A stretch of 64,000 nt of DNA from Streptomyces fuscichromogenes (GTDB taxonomy: Bacteria > Actinomycetota > Actinomycetes > Streptomycetales > Streptomycetaceae), in assembly GCF_014645815.1 (NCBI RefSeq), contig NZ_BMML01000024.1:124001-188000 (forward strand). The letters are read 5' to 3'. Shown here piece by piece: positions 17,260 to 27,727 of this stretch. Numbering within the stretch: position 1 is the first letter of the stretch; every line of letters starts with the position of its first letter. The notes under the pieces were generated by a model, which did no database searches, was not told the origin of the DNA, and saw only the letters and a program-made list of their open reading frames with translations. The position numbers and the translations under genes were made by a program.

Positions 17260-20200
17260 CCCAGTTCCCGATTCAGCTCATCCAGCAATTCCAGCGCCGC
17301 GTCCTTGTCCCCGAACGCCTGCATGAAGCCCCGTCCGCCGCCCCGCTCGGTGAACGGTGCGACTCCGAAGTCTCCCGGCTCGATGCCGACGTCGACGGCA
17401 ATGGCGTCCTTTATCCGCTCCAGCCACCACAGCTGGTCGTCGGTGAACTCCACGCCCGCCTGCTCCTGCCGAAGCAGCCAGCCCTCGAAGCGCTCCTCGA
17501 CCACCGTACGGTACGGACGCAGCTCGTCGTCGGCGCCGAGCTCGAAGCGGATGAGCCGGACCAGGTCGCCGAGGCCCGCCTCCTTGCCAGGGCTGGACGC
17601 GGCCCGGCCCAGTTGCTCGTAGTGGTCCCACAGGACGCCCGTCGTCCATGCCCGGTTCGTCGCGCGGATGCGGCCCGCCAGCTCCTTCAGCGCGTCGCGT
17701 GCCTCGCGCGGGCTGACGCGGGCCCCGCTGCCCAGCGCCACGCGGATCGCCACGTTCTTGTCGCGCTGCTCCTTCGTGAGGAGCGAGTTCCACTCGGCCA
17801 GTTCCTTCGTCGCCCGTTCCGTGCGCGGTATCTCGCGTATGTCGGTGACGCGGACCTCGGTCGTCTCGTCGTACGTCAGGTCCTGCTGGTGTCTGATCTC
17901 CAGGATCAGCTTTCGCAGCTCGGGGCGTGTGGTCAGCGGTGCCACCGCGTCCTGGACCAGCTTCTTCGCCAGTTCGGGGCCGCCGTCGTGCCGTGCCTGG
18001 TCCTGGGTGTCGACGTCCACCGCGTCCGTGATCCGGCGGGCGATGCCCGCCAGGCTCATGCCGCCGGACGTCTGGGACAGCAGCTTTCGGTCCTCCGTGT
18101 CCAGTTGCCGGTCGATACGGGCCAGCCGACGTGCCAGCGTCTCCGCCTCGTCCGCCGTGAGTGACTGCGTGCCGGCCTTGTCCATCAGCTTCGCCAGCGA
18201 GATGCCCTTCTCCCCCGCCGGGATCAGCGGGCGGGCGTCCACCAGAGGCGAGTCGGTCACCCCCACCGCATCGATCATGACGAAGTGGTCCTTCGCCAGG
18301 TCGGGCGCCGCTTCCGGAGTGACCGCCTTCAGTTCGTCCGCGTCGATGGAACGGGCGCCGCGTCCCTTCATCTGCTCGAAGAGGACCGGGCTCTTGATCG
18401 ACCGCAGGAAGATCACGCACTCCAGTGCCTTCACGTCCGTACCCGTGGCGATCATGTCGACCGTGACCGCCACCCTCAGCCTGTGTGAGTTGCGCAGATC
18501 GTTGATCAGTTCGTCGGGGTCGTCGCCGTTCTGGCGTGAGCGGTAGGTGATCTTCTTCGCGAACTCGTCGCCCCTGCCGAAGACTTCCTTGACCTGTTTC
18601 AGCACTTCCTCGGCGTGGTCGTCGCTCGCCGCGAAGACAAGAGTCTTCGGCAGCTCCGCGCGACCCGGGAACCAGCGCTTCCAGTTGTTGCGGTACGTCG
18701 ACAGGACCGCACGGATCTCGTCGGGGTTGATCACCGAGCGGCCGAGCTGCGCGACGGTGTACTCGAAGTCCTCGTCCAGCTGCTCGTAGCGCTGGGCGCG
18801 TGTCTGGCGGTCGCGGATGCGGACGGTCGTACCCTTCTCGATCTTCGCGCCGCCGTCCTCGCGGATCGTGGTGTTGAGGCGCACGATGTCGAAGTCGACG
18901 TTGACGCCGTCGGCGACGGCCTGCTCGTACGTGTACTGGGCCACCATGTTGTGGTCGAAGAAGCCCTGGGTCTGGCGGGTGGGTGTCGCCGTCAGGCCGA
19001 CCAGGTGGGCGTCGAAGTAGTCCAGGACGCCGCGCCAGAGGCCGTAGATGGAGCGGTGGCACTCGTCGATCACGATCACGTCGAACGACTCGATCGGGAC
19101 GTCCGCGTTGTACTCGACCGTGATCGGCTCGTCCGCCGTGTAGGTCTCGTCCAGGTTCGAGGCGTTCGGACGGGTCTCACCTTCCTGCGCGGCTGCCTCC
19201 GCGGACGCCTCCTCAGGCGTCTCCTTCGGCTCCGGTTCGTCCCCGTCCTGGCCGTCCTGGCCATCCTGGAGTTCCTCGCCCTTGAGGAGGGCGTACATCC
19301 GCTGGATCGTGGAGATCACCACCGCCGACGTGTCCTGGAGCCCGCTGCGGCCCAGCATGTCGACGTTGTAGAGGTCGGTGAGCTTACGGTTCTCGTCGGG
19401 TGTGCGGTACTTGTCGAACTCGGCGTGGGCCTGGCGGCCGAGGTTGTTGCGGTCGACGAGGAAGAGGACCCGGCGGGCGCCCGCGTGACGGAGGAGGCGG
19501 TAGGTCTCTGTGACGGCTGTGAAGGTCTTTCCGGCGCCCGTGGCCATCTGGATGAGGGCGCGGGGCCGGTCGGTCGCCAGGGAGCCTTCCAGGCCCGTGA
19601 TGGCGTCCACCTGGGCCATGCGCAGGCCGTGGGTCTCCAGGAGCGGCATGCTCGTGCGGAGTGCCGCGCGGAAGGTGGGGACGTCCGGTTCCTCGTCGGC
19701 GCGCTTCATCCAGGCGGCGATGGTCTCGGGGCGGTGGAAGGTGAAGACCTCTCGGGAGCGGGCGTGGGGGTCGACGCGGTTGAGGAAGTACGTTTCGGCG
19801 CCGGTGCTGGCGTAGCGGAACGCGAAGGGCTCGTCGCGGCGCCATACCGCCATCGCGTGTTCCTTGAGGACGCCGGCCGCGTATCGCTCGTTCTGGGCGA
19901 GGGCGCCGGAGAGCGCGGTGCCTTCGCGCTTCGCCTCGATGACTCCGACGATCTTTCCGTCGACGTAGAGGACGTAGTCGGCACGCCCGGTGGCGAGCGT
20001 GAACTCCTCGATGGCGACGCCCTTGCCCGCGAGGGGGTTCGCTTCCGCCTTGCTCTGGATCAGCCAGCCCGACTTCCTCAGCATCGCGTCGATCTTCTTG
20101 CGTGCCTGCACCTCGTTGAGCGGCGCGGGGCTCTGCGCGCGCTCGACGATCGCCTCGCGGGCCGCGGAGGCGATCCTGCGGGGCTGGACGCGCTCACGGT

Positions 20201-20909
20201 CGTACCGCTGCTGGTGCGCTGTGCGCAGCTCGGCGACCTGGGCCCTCAGGTCCTCGATCTGGGCGGCGTAGGCCGACTTCGCCCGCTGCGCGCTGGCGAT
20301 CAGCTCCTCCGCCTCGGCGCGGGCCCGGCGCTCGGCCTCAAGGCGGTCGCTGGTCTCGGACAGCTTGACGCGGGACTCCGCCAGGGCGCGCCGGTGCCCG
20401 TCCAGCGCCTCCTGGAGTTCCGCGATCTCCTCCGGATCGACCGGCTGCGCGTCCGCCACGAGCGTCGGCGGGACGAACGCGGACACCGTCCGCTTGCCAC
20501 CGAACACGCGGTCGAAGTGGTCGCCCAACTGCCAGCACAACTCAAGCGCTTCGAGCGCCTTCGTCGTGTCGAAGAGGTGGTTGTGCGCGGCATGGTTGCG
20601 TCCCCGGCGAAGCTTGTCGAACGCCTCACGGCTCCAGCCGACGAGCACGCCCGCCCGCGTGAGCGCGTTGAGGCGGTCGAACTGGGTCGTGCCCTGGACG
20701 CGTGTGCCGGTGCGGGTGACGAACTCCTCGGCCAGCACCTCGCCGAACTGGCCGGCGCTCACGTAGGCGGCGTTCGGGTTGGTGAAGACGGTCAGCTCCG
20801 CCTGCGAACCGTAGATGGCCAGCAGCGGCTGATAGCTGTACAGACGGCCGAAGTTGGGTGATGCCTTCGCCAGCTGCCGAAGCCGGTCGTCCATGTTCTG
20901 CCCGTCCAC
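17256..20909 (-). CDS. hsdR: Type I restriction endonuclease/translocase subunit HsdR with N-terminal DUF4145-like HEPN domain
   Basis: A 1217-residue motor and nuclease subunit. Order: a DUF4145-like helical domain with RNHAAH (104-109), an Ala/Glu-rich coiled coil (~160-240), the HsdR_N nuclease with its VIEAK centre, a superfamily 2 helicase with MATGAGKT and DECH, and an EcoEI-type C-terminal domain. Between helicase motifs I and II sits a Glu/Gln-rich insertion of about 50 residues (DGQDGQDGDEPEPKETPEEA region), unlike a standard linker. The start is GTG 20909 or ATG 20894, neither with a strong ribosome site. It is the first gene of the operon. Motifs are intact, so restriction should be active. 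Confidence 0.94.
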   Translation of the reverse strand: MDGQNMDDRLRQLAKASPNFGRLYSYQPLLAIYGSQAELTVFTNPNAAYVSAGQFGEVLAEEFVTRTGTRVQGTTQFDRLNALTRAGVLVGWSREAFDKLRRGRNHAAHNHLFDTTKALEALELCWQLGDHFDRVFGGKRTVSAFVPPTLVADAQPVDPEEIAELQEALDGHRRALAESRVKLSETSDRLEAERRARAEAEELIASAQRAKSAYAAQIEDLRAQVAELRTAHQQRYDRERVQPRRIASAAREAIVERAQSPAPLNEVQARKKIDAMLRKSGWLIQSKAEANPLAGKGVAIEEFTLATGRADYVLYVDGKIVGVIEAKREGTALSGALAQNERYAAGVLKEHAMAVWRRDEPFAFRYASTGAETYFLNRVDPHARSREVFTFHRPETIAAWMKRADEEPDVPTFRAALRTSMPLLETHGLRMAQVDAITGLEGSLATDRPRALIQMATGAGKTFTAVTETYRLLRHAGARRVLFLVDRNNLGRQAHAEFDKYRTPDENRKLTDLYNVDMLGRSGLQDTSAVVISTIQRMYALLKGEELQDGQDGQDGDEPEPKETPEEASAEAAAQEGETRPNASNLDETYTADEPITVEYNADVPIESFDVIVIDECHRSIYGLWRGVLDYFDAHLVGLTATPTRQTQGFFDHNMVAQYTYEQAVADGVNVDFDIVRLNTTIREDGGAKIEKGTTVRIRDRQTRAQRYEQLDEDFEYTVAQLGRSVINPDEIRAVLSTYRNNWKRWFPGRAELPKTLVFAASDDHAEEVLKQVKEVFGRGDEFAKKITYRSRQNGDDPDELINDLRNSHRLRVAVTVDMIATGTDVKALECVIFLRSIKSPVLFEQMKGRGARSIDADELKAVTPEAAPDLAKDHFVMIDAVGVTDSPLVDARPLIPAGEKGISLAKLMDKAGTQSLTADEAETLARRLARIDRQLDTEDRKLLSQTSGGMSLAGIARRITDAVDVDTQDQARHDGGPELAKKLVQDAVAPLTTRPELRKLILEIRHQQDLTYDETTEVRVTDIREIPRTERATKELAEWNSLLTKEQRDKNVAIRVALGSGARVSPREARDALKELAGRIRATNRAWTTGVLWDHYEQLGRAASSPGKEAGLGDLVRLIRFELGADDELRPYRTVVEERFEGWLLRQEQAGVEFTDDQLWWLERIKDAIAVDVGIEPGDFGVAPFTERGGGRGFMQAFGDKDAALELLDELNRELG

Positions 20910-20998
20910 GCGCCCCCGCCTCAGCCATCGCTCGTCCCAGGTTCGACAAGCTTACGGAGAAGGAGACGGGGAAGCAGCGGAACAGGACAGGGCGAAGG

Positions 20999-21031
20999 GC
21001 GTCTCCGGCCGCCTGCGGGCGCCGGAGACGC
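20999..21031 (-). terminator. Hairpin terminator after the small membrane protein gene
   Basis: Perfect 11-bp arms (20999-21009 and 21021-21031, gcgtctccggc and its complement) surround an 11-base GC-rich loop. They lie 12 bases past the stop of the minus-strand gene at 21043. There is no long U tract, as is common in Streptomyces. It separates the backbone gene from the hsdRSM operon. Confidence 0.65.
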
Positions 21032-21042
21032 GGTCGCGCCCG

Positions 21043-21237
21043 TCAGAACTTGATACTGCCGATCATGCTGGCGACGTTGGTCGTCAGGTCGCTGATCGTC
21101 GGCGCGACGGTGGAGGAGGCGAGATAGAAACCGAGCAGCATGCACACCACGGCATGACCGCCCTTCAGACCCGACTTCTTGATCAACAAGAAGACGATGA
21201 TCGCCAGCAGCACCACCGCCGAAATCGAGAGTGCCAC
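21043..21237 (-). CDS. Small two-helix membrane protein
   Basis: A 64-residue hydrophobic protein. GTG 21237 is chosen for its strong GGAGGTGAG ribosome site. Helix 1 covers about residues 3-20 (VVLLAIIVFLLIKK), then a GLKGGHA loop, helix 2 about 28-46, and a polar tail (SDLTTNVASMIGSIKF). I recognise it as one of the small conserved hydrophobic proteins of streptomycetes but know no function. It has its own terminator and diverges from the peptidase gene across 200 bases. On the minus strand TTGCTG-18-TACAAC (around 21270-21325) is a possible promoter. Confidence 0.78.
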   Translation of the reverse strand: MALSISAVVLLAIIVFLLIKKSGLKGGHAVVCMLLGFYLASSTVAPTISDLTTNVASMIGSIKF

Positions 21238-21437
21238 GGCGGCTCACCTCCAAAGGTCCCAGGGACGAGGGGGGTTCGGACTATGGGAGTTGTAGATCAG
21301 TACAGCCGAGTACAGCAATGACATGCCCCAGCCAGCAGGTTCATACCCACCCAGCGGTAGTGATCATAACTATGCGTGCTCGCGCATCGCTCGGCGCACG
21401 GCCGCACAAGGGGGCGCATGGCCAATATGGTCGGGGC

Positions 21438-23558
21438 ATGACGACCGAGGCTGTCTCATTCCCCCGCCGGCACGCCCGCACCCGGCGTTTCACGCTCGGC
21501 GCGCCGCGCGCGTTCACCGTGGCCCCCGACGGCTCCCGCGTGGCGTTTCTGCGCTCCGCTTCCGGCACGGACGGCGCCAACTCCCTGTGGATTCTCGATG
21601 TGCCGAGCGGTGAGGAGCGCCTCGCGGCGGACCCGGGCGTCCTGCTCGGCGGCGCCGAGGAGCACCTCTCGCCCCAGGAGCGGGCCCGCCGCGAACGCAG
21701 CCGCGAGAGCGGCGCCGGCATCGTCGGCTATGCCACCGACGCGACCGTGGAGTTGGCGTCTTTCGCGTTGTCAGGGCGGCTTTTCAGTGCCGAGCTCAGG
21801 GCCGGCACCACCCGCGAACTCCCGGTTCCCGGACCGGTGATCGACCCGCGCCCGGCCCCCGACGGCCGCCATGTCGCGTACGTCACGGAGGGCGCCCTGC
21901 GGGTGGTGGGCGCCGAGGGCGACGGCGACCGGGCGCTCGCGGAGCCGGAGTCGGAACAGGTCACCTATGGATTGGCCGAGTTCATCGCGGCCGAGGAGAT
22001 GGGCCGTTCGCGCGGCTTCTGGTGGTCGCCGCGGTCCGACCGGCTGCTCGTGGCGCGCGTGGACGACACGCCGGTACCGCGGTGGTGGATCGCCGACCCG
22101 GCACACCCGGAGCGTGAGCCACATCATGTCGCCTACCCGGCGGCGGGCACCGAGAACGCGGACGTGCGCCTGTTCGTGCACGACCTCGACGGCGGGCGCA
22201 CGGAGGTCTCCTGGGACCGGGCGCGCTACCCGTACTTGGCGCATGTGCACTGGTCAGAGGCGGGCGCCCCACTGCTGCTCGTACAGGCGCGCGACCAGCG
22301 CAGCCAGCTGTTCCTGGCCGTGGACCCGGAGTCGGGGGCGACCCGGATGGTGCACGCGGACGAAGATCCAACATGGCTTGAACTGTTCGGTGGAGTGCCC
22401 TGCTGGAGCCCCTCCGGACAGCTGGTGCGGATCGCCGACGAGGGCGGCGCCCGGGTGCTCGCGGTGGGTGAACGACCGCTCACGGGAGCCCAGTTGCACA
22501 TCCGTGCGGTTCTCGACGTGACCGCCGATGACGTGCTGGTTTCCGCGTCCGCCGGCGAGGAGGCCGACTCCTCCGAGACCGGCGAGGTGCACGTCTACCG
22601 GGTGAACGAGCTCGGCGTGGAGCGCGTGTCGCAGGAGCCCGGCGTGCACACGGCGGTGCGCGCCGGGGGCGTGACCGTACTGGTCTCCGCCACGCTGGAC
22701 ACCCCGGGCGCCCGGGTCCAGGTGCTGCGCGACGGAAAGCACCTGACGACTGTCACGTCGTACGCCGAAGACCCCGGTTTGTCCCCGCGCGTGACGCTTA
22801 CCGAGGGGGGCGCACGCCGAATTCCGTGCGCCGTGCTTATGCCACGGGACTACCACGGGGACACTCCCCTGCCGGTTCTGCTCGACCCCTACGGGGGTCC
22901 GCACGGCCAGCGGGTGGTCGCCGCGCACAACGCCCACCTGACCTCGCAGTGGTTCGCCGACCAGGGCTTCGCGGTGATCGTCGCCGACGGCCGGGGCACA
23001 CCGGGCCGCTCCCCCGCCTGGGAGAAGGCCGTCAAGGACGACCTGGCGGCGGTCGTCCTCCAGGACCAGGTAGACGCGCTCCAGGCGCTCGCCGCCGACT
23101 TCCCCCTCGACCTGACCAGGGTGGCGATCCGCGGCTGGTCCTTCGGCGGCTACCTCGCCGCCCTCGCGGCCCTGCGCCGCCCGGACGTCTTCCACGCGGC
23201 GGTGGTGGGCGCCCCGGTGACCGACCTGCGCCTGTACGACACCCATTACCAGGAGCGCTACCTCGGCCACCCCGGCGAGCGGCCGGAGGTCTACCGCCGC
23301 AACTCGCTGATCGACGACACCGGCCTGGTCGACGCGGCCGGCCCGCACCGCCCGATGATGATCATCCACGGCCTGGCGGACGACAACGTGGTGGTAGCCC
23401 ACTCCCTGCGCCTGTCCAGCGCCCTGCTGGCAGCGGGCCGCCCGCACGAGGTGCTCCCCCTGTCGGGCGTGACCCACATGACCCCGCAGGAGCAGGTGGC
23501 GGAGAACCTGCTGCTGCTCCAGCTGGAGTTCCTGAAGAGGTCACTGGGCCTGGCGTAA
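21438..23558 (+). CDS. S9 family (dipeptidyl-peptidase IV-like) serine peptidase
   Basis: A 706-residue protein. The N-terminal ~430 residues are a DPP-IV-type beta-propeller and the C-terminal ~250 an alpha/beta hydrolase. The nucleophile elbow is GWSFGGY, the acid lies in GLADDNV, and the histidine in GVTHMTP. EFIAAEEMGRSRGFWWS resembles the Glu-Glu motif that binds the substrate N-terminus in DPP-IV. Such enzymes release dipeptides from short peptides, often after proline or alanine. No signal peptide is visible, so it is probably cytoplasmic and could process peptides imported by the adjacent Opp systems. The start at ATG 21438 is preceded by a weak GGGG; the reading frame extends 69 codons further upstream but looks non-coding. 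Confidence 0.9.
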   Translation: MTTEAVSFPRRHARTRRFTLGAPRAFTVAPDGSRVAFLRSASGTDGANSLWILDVPSGEERLAADPGVLLGGAEEHLSPQERARRERSRESGAGIVGYATDATVELASFALSGRLFSAELRAGTTRELPVPGPVIDPRPAPDGRHVAYVTEGALRVVGAEGDGDRALAEPESEQVTYGLAEFIAAEEMGRSRGFWWSPRSDRLLVARVDDTPVPRWWIADPAHPEREPHHVAYPAAGTENADVRLFVHDLDGGRTEVSWDRARYPYLAHVHWSEAGAPLLLVQARDQRSQLFLAVDPESGATRMVHADEDPTWLELFGGVPCWSPSGQLVRIADEGGARVLAVGERPLTGAQLHIRAVLDVTADDVLVSASAGEEADSSETGEVHVYRVNELGVERVSQEPGVHTAVRAGGVTVLVSATLDTPGARVQVLRDGKHLTTVTSYAEDPGLSPRVTLTEGGARRIPCAVLMPRDYHGDTPLPVLLDPYGGPHGQRVVAAHNAHLTSQWFADQGFAVIVADGRGTPGRSPAWEKAVKDDLAAVVLQDQVDALQALAADFPLDLTRVAIRGWSFGGYLAALAALRRPDVFHAAVVGAPVTDLRLYDTHYQERYLGHPGERPEVYRRNSLIDDTGLVDAAGPHRPMMIIHGLADDNVVVAHSLRLSSALLAAGRPHEVLPLSGVTHMTPQEQVAENLLLLQLEFLKRSLGLA

Positions 23559-23568
23559 CGCGCCACGA

Positions 23569-23604
23569 AGGGGCGCGGGGAATGCGCGATCAGCCCCCAC
23601 CGGC
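23569..23604. repeat. Dispersed intergenic repeat, degenerate copy
   Basis: It contains aggggcgcgggg followed by tgcgcgatcagcccc, a diverged copy of the repeat family seen intact at 61376-61423 and in other intergenic gaps of this window. It lies just after the peptidase stop codon. Confidence 0.5.
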
Positions 23605-23644
23605 CCGCAGGTCCCTTGCGGCCGCACCCGGCGGAGCGCACGGC

Positions 23645-23680
23645 AACGGGCCGGAGCGACATGGCGCGCTCCGGCCCGTT
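23645..23680. terminator. Bidirectional terminator between peptidase and Opp operon
   Basis: Perfect 14-bp arms (23645-23658 and 23667-23680) with an 8-base loop are flanked by AA on the left and TT on the right. It lies between the convergent peptidase gene (ends 23558) and the last ATPase gene of the minus-strand Opp operon (ends 23788), and can serve both. Confidence 0.8.
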
Positions 23681-23787
23681 TACGGCACCCGCACGGCCGT
23701 ACGCTGAAAAGAGTGCCGCGTCCGTATATCGAGACCGGGTCAGCGAAGTTGCCTGCATGTTAACGCGATTGATGCACATTCGCCCCG

Positions 23788-24841
<1,054 letters not shown>

Positions 24842-24849
<8 letters not shown>

Positions 24850-25828
24850 TGAGGCACTCCCTCCAGAAGTGACAGGCACTGCCCCGGTGCCGGTCCACCT
24901 CGTACAGCGGGGGTTCGTCGGTGCGGCACACGTCCTGGGCCATCGGGCAGCGCGGGCTGAAGGCGCACCCCGGCGGGATGTCCATGAGGTTGGGCGGCAG
25001 ACCCTTGATGGCGTAGAGCTCCTGGCCCTTCTGGTCGAGGCGTGGGATGGAGTCGAGAAGCCCGCGCGTGTAGGGGTGCGCCGGCGCCTTGTAGATGTCG
25101 TGCACGGGCGCGGACTCGACGATCCGTCCCGCGTACATGACGGCGATCCGGTCGGCGACGTCCGCGACCACGCCCAGGTCGTGGGTGATCAGGATCAGTC
25201 CCATGCGGTACTCGCGCTGCAACTCCGCGAGCAGGTCCATGACCTGGGCCTGCACGGTCACGTCCAGGGCGGTCGTCGGCTCGTCGGCGATGATGAGCGC
25301 GGGTTCCAGGGCCAGCGCCATGGCGATCATGATGCGCTGGCGCATGCCTCCGGAGAACTGGTGCGGGTAGTCCCGCACCCGCTGGGCGGCGGCCGGGATC
25401 CGCACCCGGTCCATCAGCTCGACCGCCTTCGCCCGCGCGTCCTTCTTCGACGCACCCCGGTGCACGACGAACATCTCGGCGAGCTGGTCGCCCACGCTCA
25501 GCACCGGGTTGAGCGCCGACAGCGCGTCCTGGAAGATCATCGCCATCTCGGCGCCCCGGACCTTGCGTCGCTCCTCTTCCTTCAGTTTCAGCAGATCGCG
25601 CCCCCGGAAGAGGATCTCGCCCCCGCCGATCCGCCCCGGCGGCATGTCGAGGATCCCCATCACGGCCTGGGCGGTCACCGACTTGCCGGACCCCGACTCG
25701 CCCAGCACGGCCAGCGTCTCCCCCTCGTCGACGGCGTAGGAGACGCCGTTGACCGCCTTCGCGACGCCGTCCCTGGTCCGGAACTCCACGTGCAGGCCAC
25801 GCACTTCGAGCAGCACGGCGGCGCTCAC
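24842..25828 (-). CDS. Oligopeptide ABC importer ATP-binding protein (OppD-like), cluster 1
   Basis: A 328-residue ATPase starting at GTG 25828, which overlaps the permease stop codon as GTGA. Walker A GESGSGKSV, signature FSGGMRQRIMIA, Walker B ALIIADEPTTALD, switch ITHDLG. The C-terminal domain carries GCAFSPRCPMAQDVC, the cysteine cluster found in OppD/DppD ATPases and associated in some relatives with an iron-sulfur cluster. A longer frame reaching 25915 is Arg-rich and non-coding-like. It acts as heterodimer partner of the next ATPase. Confidence 0.93.
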
Positions 25829-26805
25829 CTCAGCTTCGGGTCGAGGGCGTCGCGCACCGCGTCGCCGAGCATGATGAAGGCCAGGACGGTGAGCGCGAGC
25901 GCCCCTGAGGGCCACAGCAGCGCGTGCGGGGCGTTGCGGATGTAGGGCGAGGCGGCGGAGATGTCGATGCCCCAGGAGACGCTGGGCGGCTTCAGCCCGA
26001 CGCCGAGGTACGACAGGGTCGCCTCAAGGGCGATGTAGGTGCCGAGCGCGATGGTCGCCACGACGATCACGGGGGCCACCGCGTTCGGCGCGATGTGCCG
26101 CAGCAGGATGCGGGAGTCGGAGGCGCCGAGGGCGCGGGCGGCCTGGACGTAGTCGTTCTGCTTGGCGGTGATCACCGAGCCGCGGGCGATCCGGGAGATC
26201 TGGGGCCAGCCGAGCAGCACCATGAACCCGATGACCGGCCAGACCGTATTGCTGGTCACCACCGAGAGGAGGACGAGACCGCCGAGGACGACCGGGATCG
26301 CGAAGAAGACGTCGGTGATCCGGGAGAGCACCGAGTCCCAGAACCCGCCGAAGAACCCGGCGAGGCCGCCGAGCACCGACCCGAGCAGCGCGACCCCGAG
26401 CGTGGCGCAGACGCCCACCGTGACGGACGTACGGGCCCCGTAGACGGTCCGCGTGTAGACGTTGCAGCCCTGTCCGTCGTAGCCGAAGGGAGCGCCCGGC
26501 TGGGAGCCCTCCTGGGCCTTGGCCAGGTTGCACTGGAGGGGGCTGCCGGAGGCGATCAGGGACGGCCACAGGGAGATGACGACGAGGAAGAGGATGACCA
26601 GCGCGGAGATGACGAAGACCGGGTTGCGCCGCAGGTCCCGCCACGCGTCGGACCAGAGGGAGCGCGGCCTGGCCGCCGGCCCCGTGCCCAGCGGTCCGCC
26701 CGGTGTCCTCTCCAGCGTCTGCGCCTCGCTCGTCGCGAGGTCCATCGCCCCGCCCGCCCCGGTCCCCGCGATCACCCGGTCGGGCTCGAACGGCTGCTCA
26801 GGCAT
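25825..26805 (-). CDS. Oligopeptide ABC importer permease (OppC-like), cluster 1
   Basis: A 326-residue inner-membrane permease. A Pro/Gly/Thr-rich cytoplasmic N-terminus (~50 residues) precedes the OppC_N helix (VFVISALVILFLVVISL). Five further helices contain the EAA loop (RALGASDSRILLRHIAPNA) that contacts the ATPases. The ATG overlaps the upstream permease stop by eight bases. It pairs with the OppB-like subunit. Confidence 0.92.
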   Translation of the reverse strand: MPEQPFEPDRVIAGTGAGGAMDLATSEAQTLERTPGGPLGTGPAARPRSLWSDAWRDLRRNPVFVISALVILFLVVISLWPSLIASGSPLQCNLAKAQEGSQPGAPFGYDGQGCNVYTRTVYGARTSVTVGVCATLGVALLGSVLGGLAGFFGGFWDSVLSRITDVFFAIPVVLGGLVLLSVVTSNTVWPVIGFMVLLGWPQISRIARGSVITAKQNDYVQAARALGASDSRILLRHIAPNAVAPVIVVATIALGTYIALEATLSYLGVGLKPPSVSWGIDISAASPYIRNAPHALLWPSGALALTVLAFIMLGDAVRDALDPKLR

Positions 26806-27721
26806 AGCGGATCCTCGGGTCGAGTACGGCGTAGAGAAGGTCGACGAGGAGATTGGCGACGAGGAAGACGAGGACGAGGACGGTCACGAAGCCGACCACC
26901 GTCTGCGTGTTCTGCCGCAGGATCCCCTGGTAGAGCTGGTAGCCGACGCCGTGGATGTTGAAGATCCGCTCGGTGACGATCGCGCCGCCCATGAGCGCGC
27001 CGATGTCGGTGCCGATGAAGGTGACGACGGGGATGAGGGAGTTGCGCAGCAGGTGCCGGGTGATGACCCGGCGCCGGGGCAGCCCCTTGGCGACGGCCGT
27101 ACGGACGTAGTCGCTCCGTTTGTTCTCGGCGATGGAGGTCCGGGTCAGCCGGGTGACATAGGCGAGCGACACGGAGGCGAGCACCAGCCCCGGCACGATC
27201 AGCTGGCCGAAGGGGGCGTCCGGGGACACGGACGGTTTGATCCAGCCCCACTCCACGCCCAGGAGCAGTTGGAGCAGCAGACCGGTCACGAAGGTCGGTA
27301 CGGAGATGACGACCAGGGTGGCGAGCAGCACGCCGGTGTCGACGGGCCGTCCGCGCCGCAGGCCGGTCACCACGCCCAGCGTGATGCCGATGACGATCTC
27401 GAAGAGGATCGCCACGACGGTCAGCCGGATGGTGACGGGGAACGCGGTCGACATCAGTTCGGTGACCGGCTGTCCGTTGAACGCCGTACCGAAGTCCCCG
27501 GTGAAGACGTTCCCCATATAGGTGAGGTATTGCTGCCACACCGGCTTGTCGAGACCGAACTCCTTCTTCAGCTGGGCGGCGGTCGCCGGATCGCAGGCCC
27601 GCTCACCGCACAGCCCCGCGATCGGGTCGCCCATGACATTGACCATGAGGAAGATCAGCAGCGTGGCCCCGACGAACACCGGGATCATCTGGAGCAGCCG
27701 CCGGACGACATAGCGCCCCAT
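26798..27721 (-). CDS. Oligopeptide ABC importer permease (OppB-like), cluster 1
   Basis: A 307-residue permease starting with a typical first helix (RYVVRRLLQMIPVFVGATLL). About six helices and the EAA motif (RTAVAKGLPRRRVITRHLLRNS) are visible. It begins six bases after the binding-protein stop codon, so the binding protein and permease are transcribed together without an intervening hairpin, unlike the other two importers in this window. Confidence 0.92.
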   Translation of the reverse strand: MGRYVVRRLLQMIPVFVGATLLIFLMVNVMGDPIAGLCGERACDPATAAQLKKEFGLDKPVWQQYLTYMGNVFTGDFGTAFNGQPVTELMSTAFPVTIRLTVVAILFEIVIGITLGVVTGLRRGRPVDTGVLLATLVVISVPTFVTGLLLQLLLGVEWGWIKPSVSPDAPFGQLIVPGLVLASVSLAYVTRLTRTSIAENKRSDYVRTAVAKGLPRRRVITRHLLRNSLIPVVTFIGTDIGALMGGAIVTERIFNIHGVGYQLYQGILRQNTQTVVGFVTVLVLVFLVANLLVDLLYAVLDPRIRYA

Positions 27722-27727
27722 GCCGGT

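Noticed and set aside
18615..20861. A 748-codon plus-strand frame opposite hsdR
   Set aside because: Ala/Val/Asp/Leu-rich shadow of a real gene with intact restriction-enzyme motifs on the other strand; no ribosome site or recognisable domain.
17256..20909. HEPN-like RNHAAH motif in HsdR as a separate toxin
   Set aside because: It is part of the continuous HsdR frame as a DUF4145-type N-terminal domain, a known fusion in type I R subunits, with no sign of a separate gene.
21231..21437. Upstream extension of the S9 peptidase frame
   Set aside because: 69 extra codons with non-coding composition overlapping the divergent promoter region; ATG 21438 matches the start of the propeller domain.
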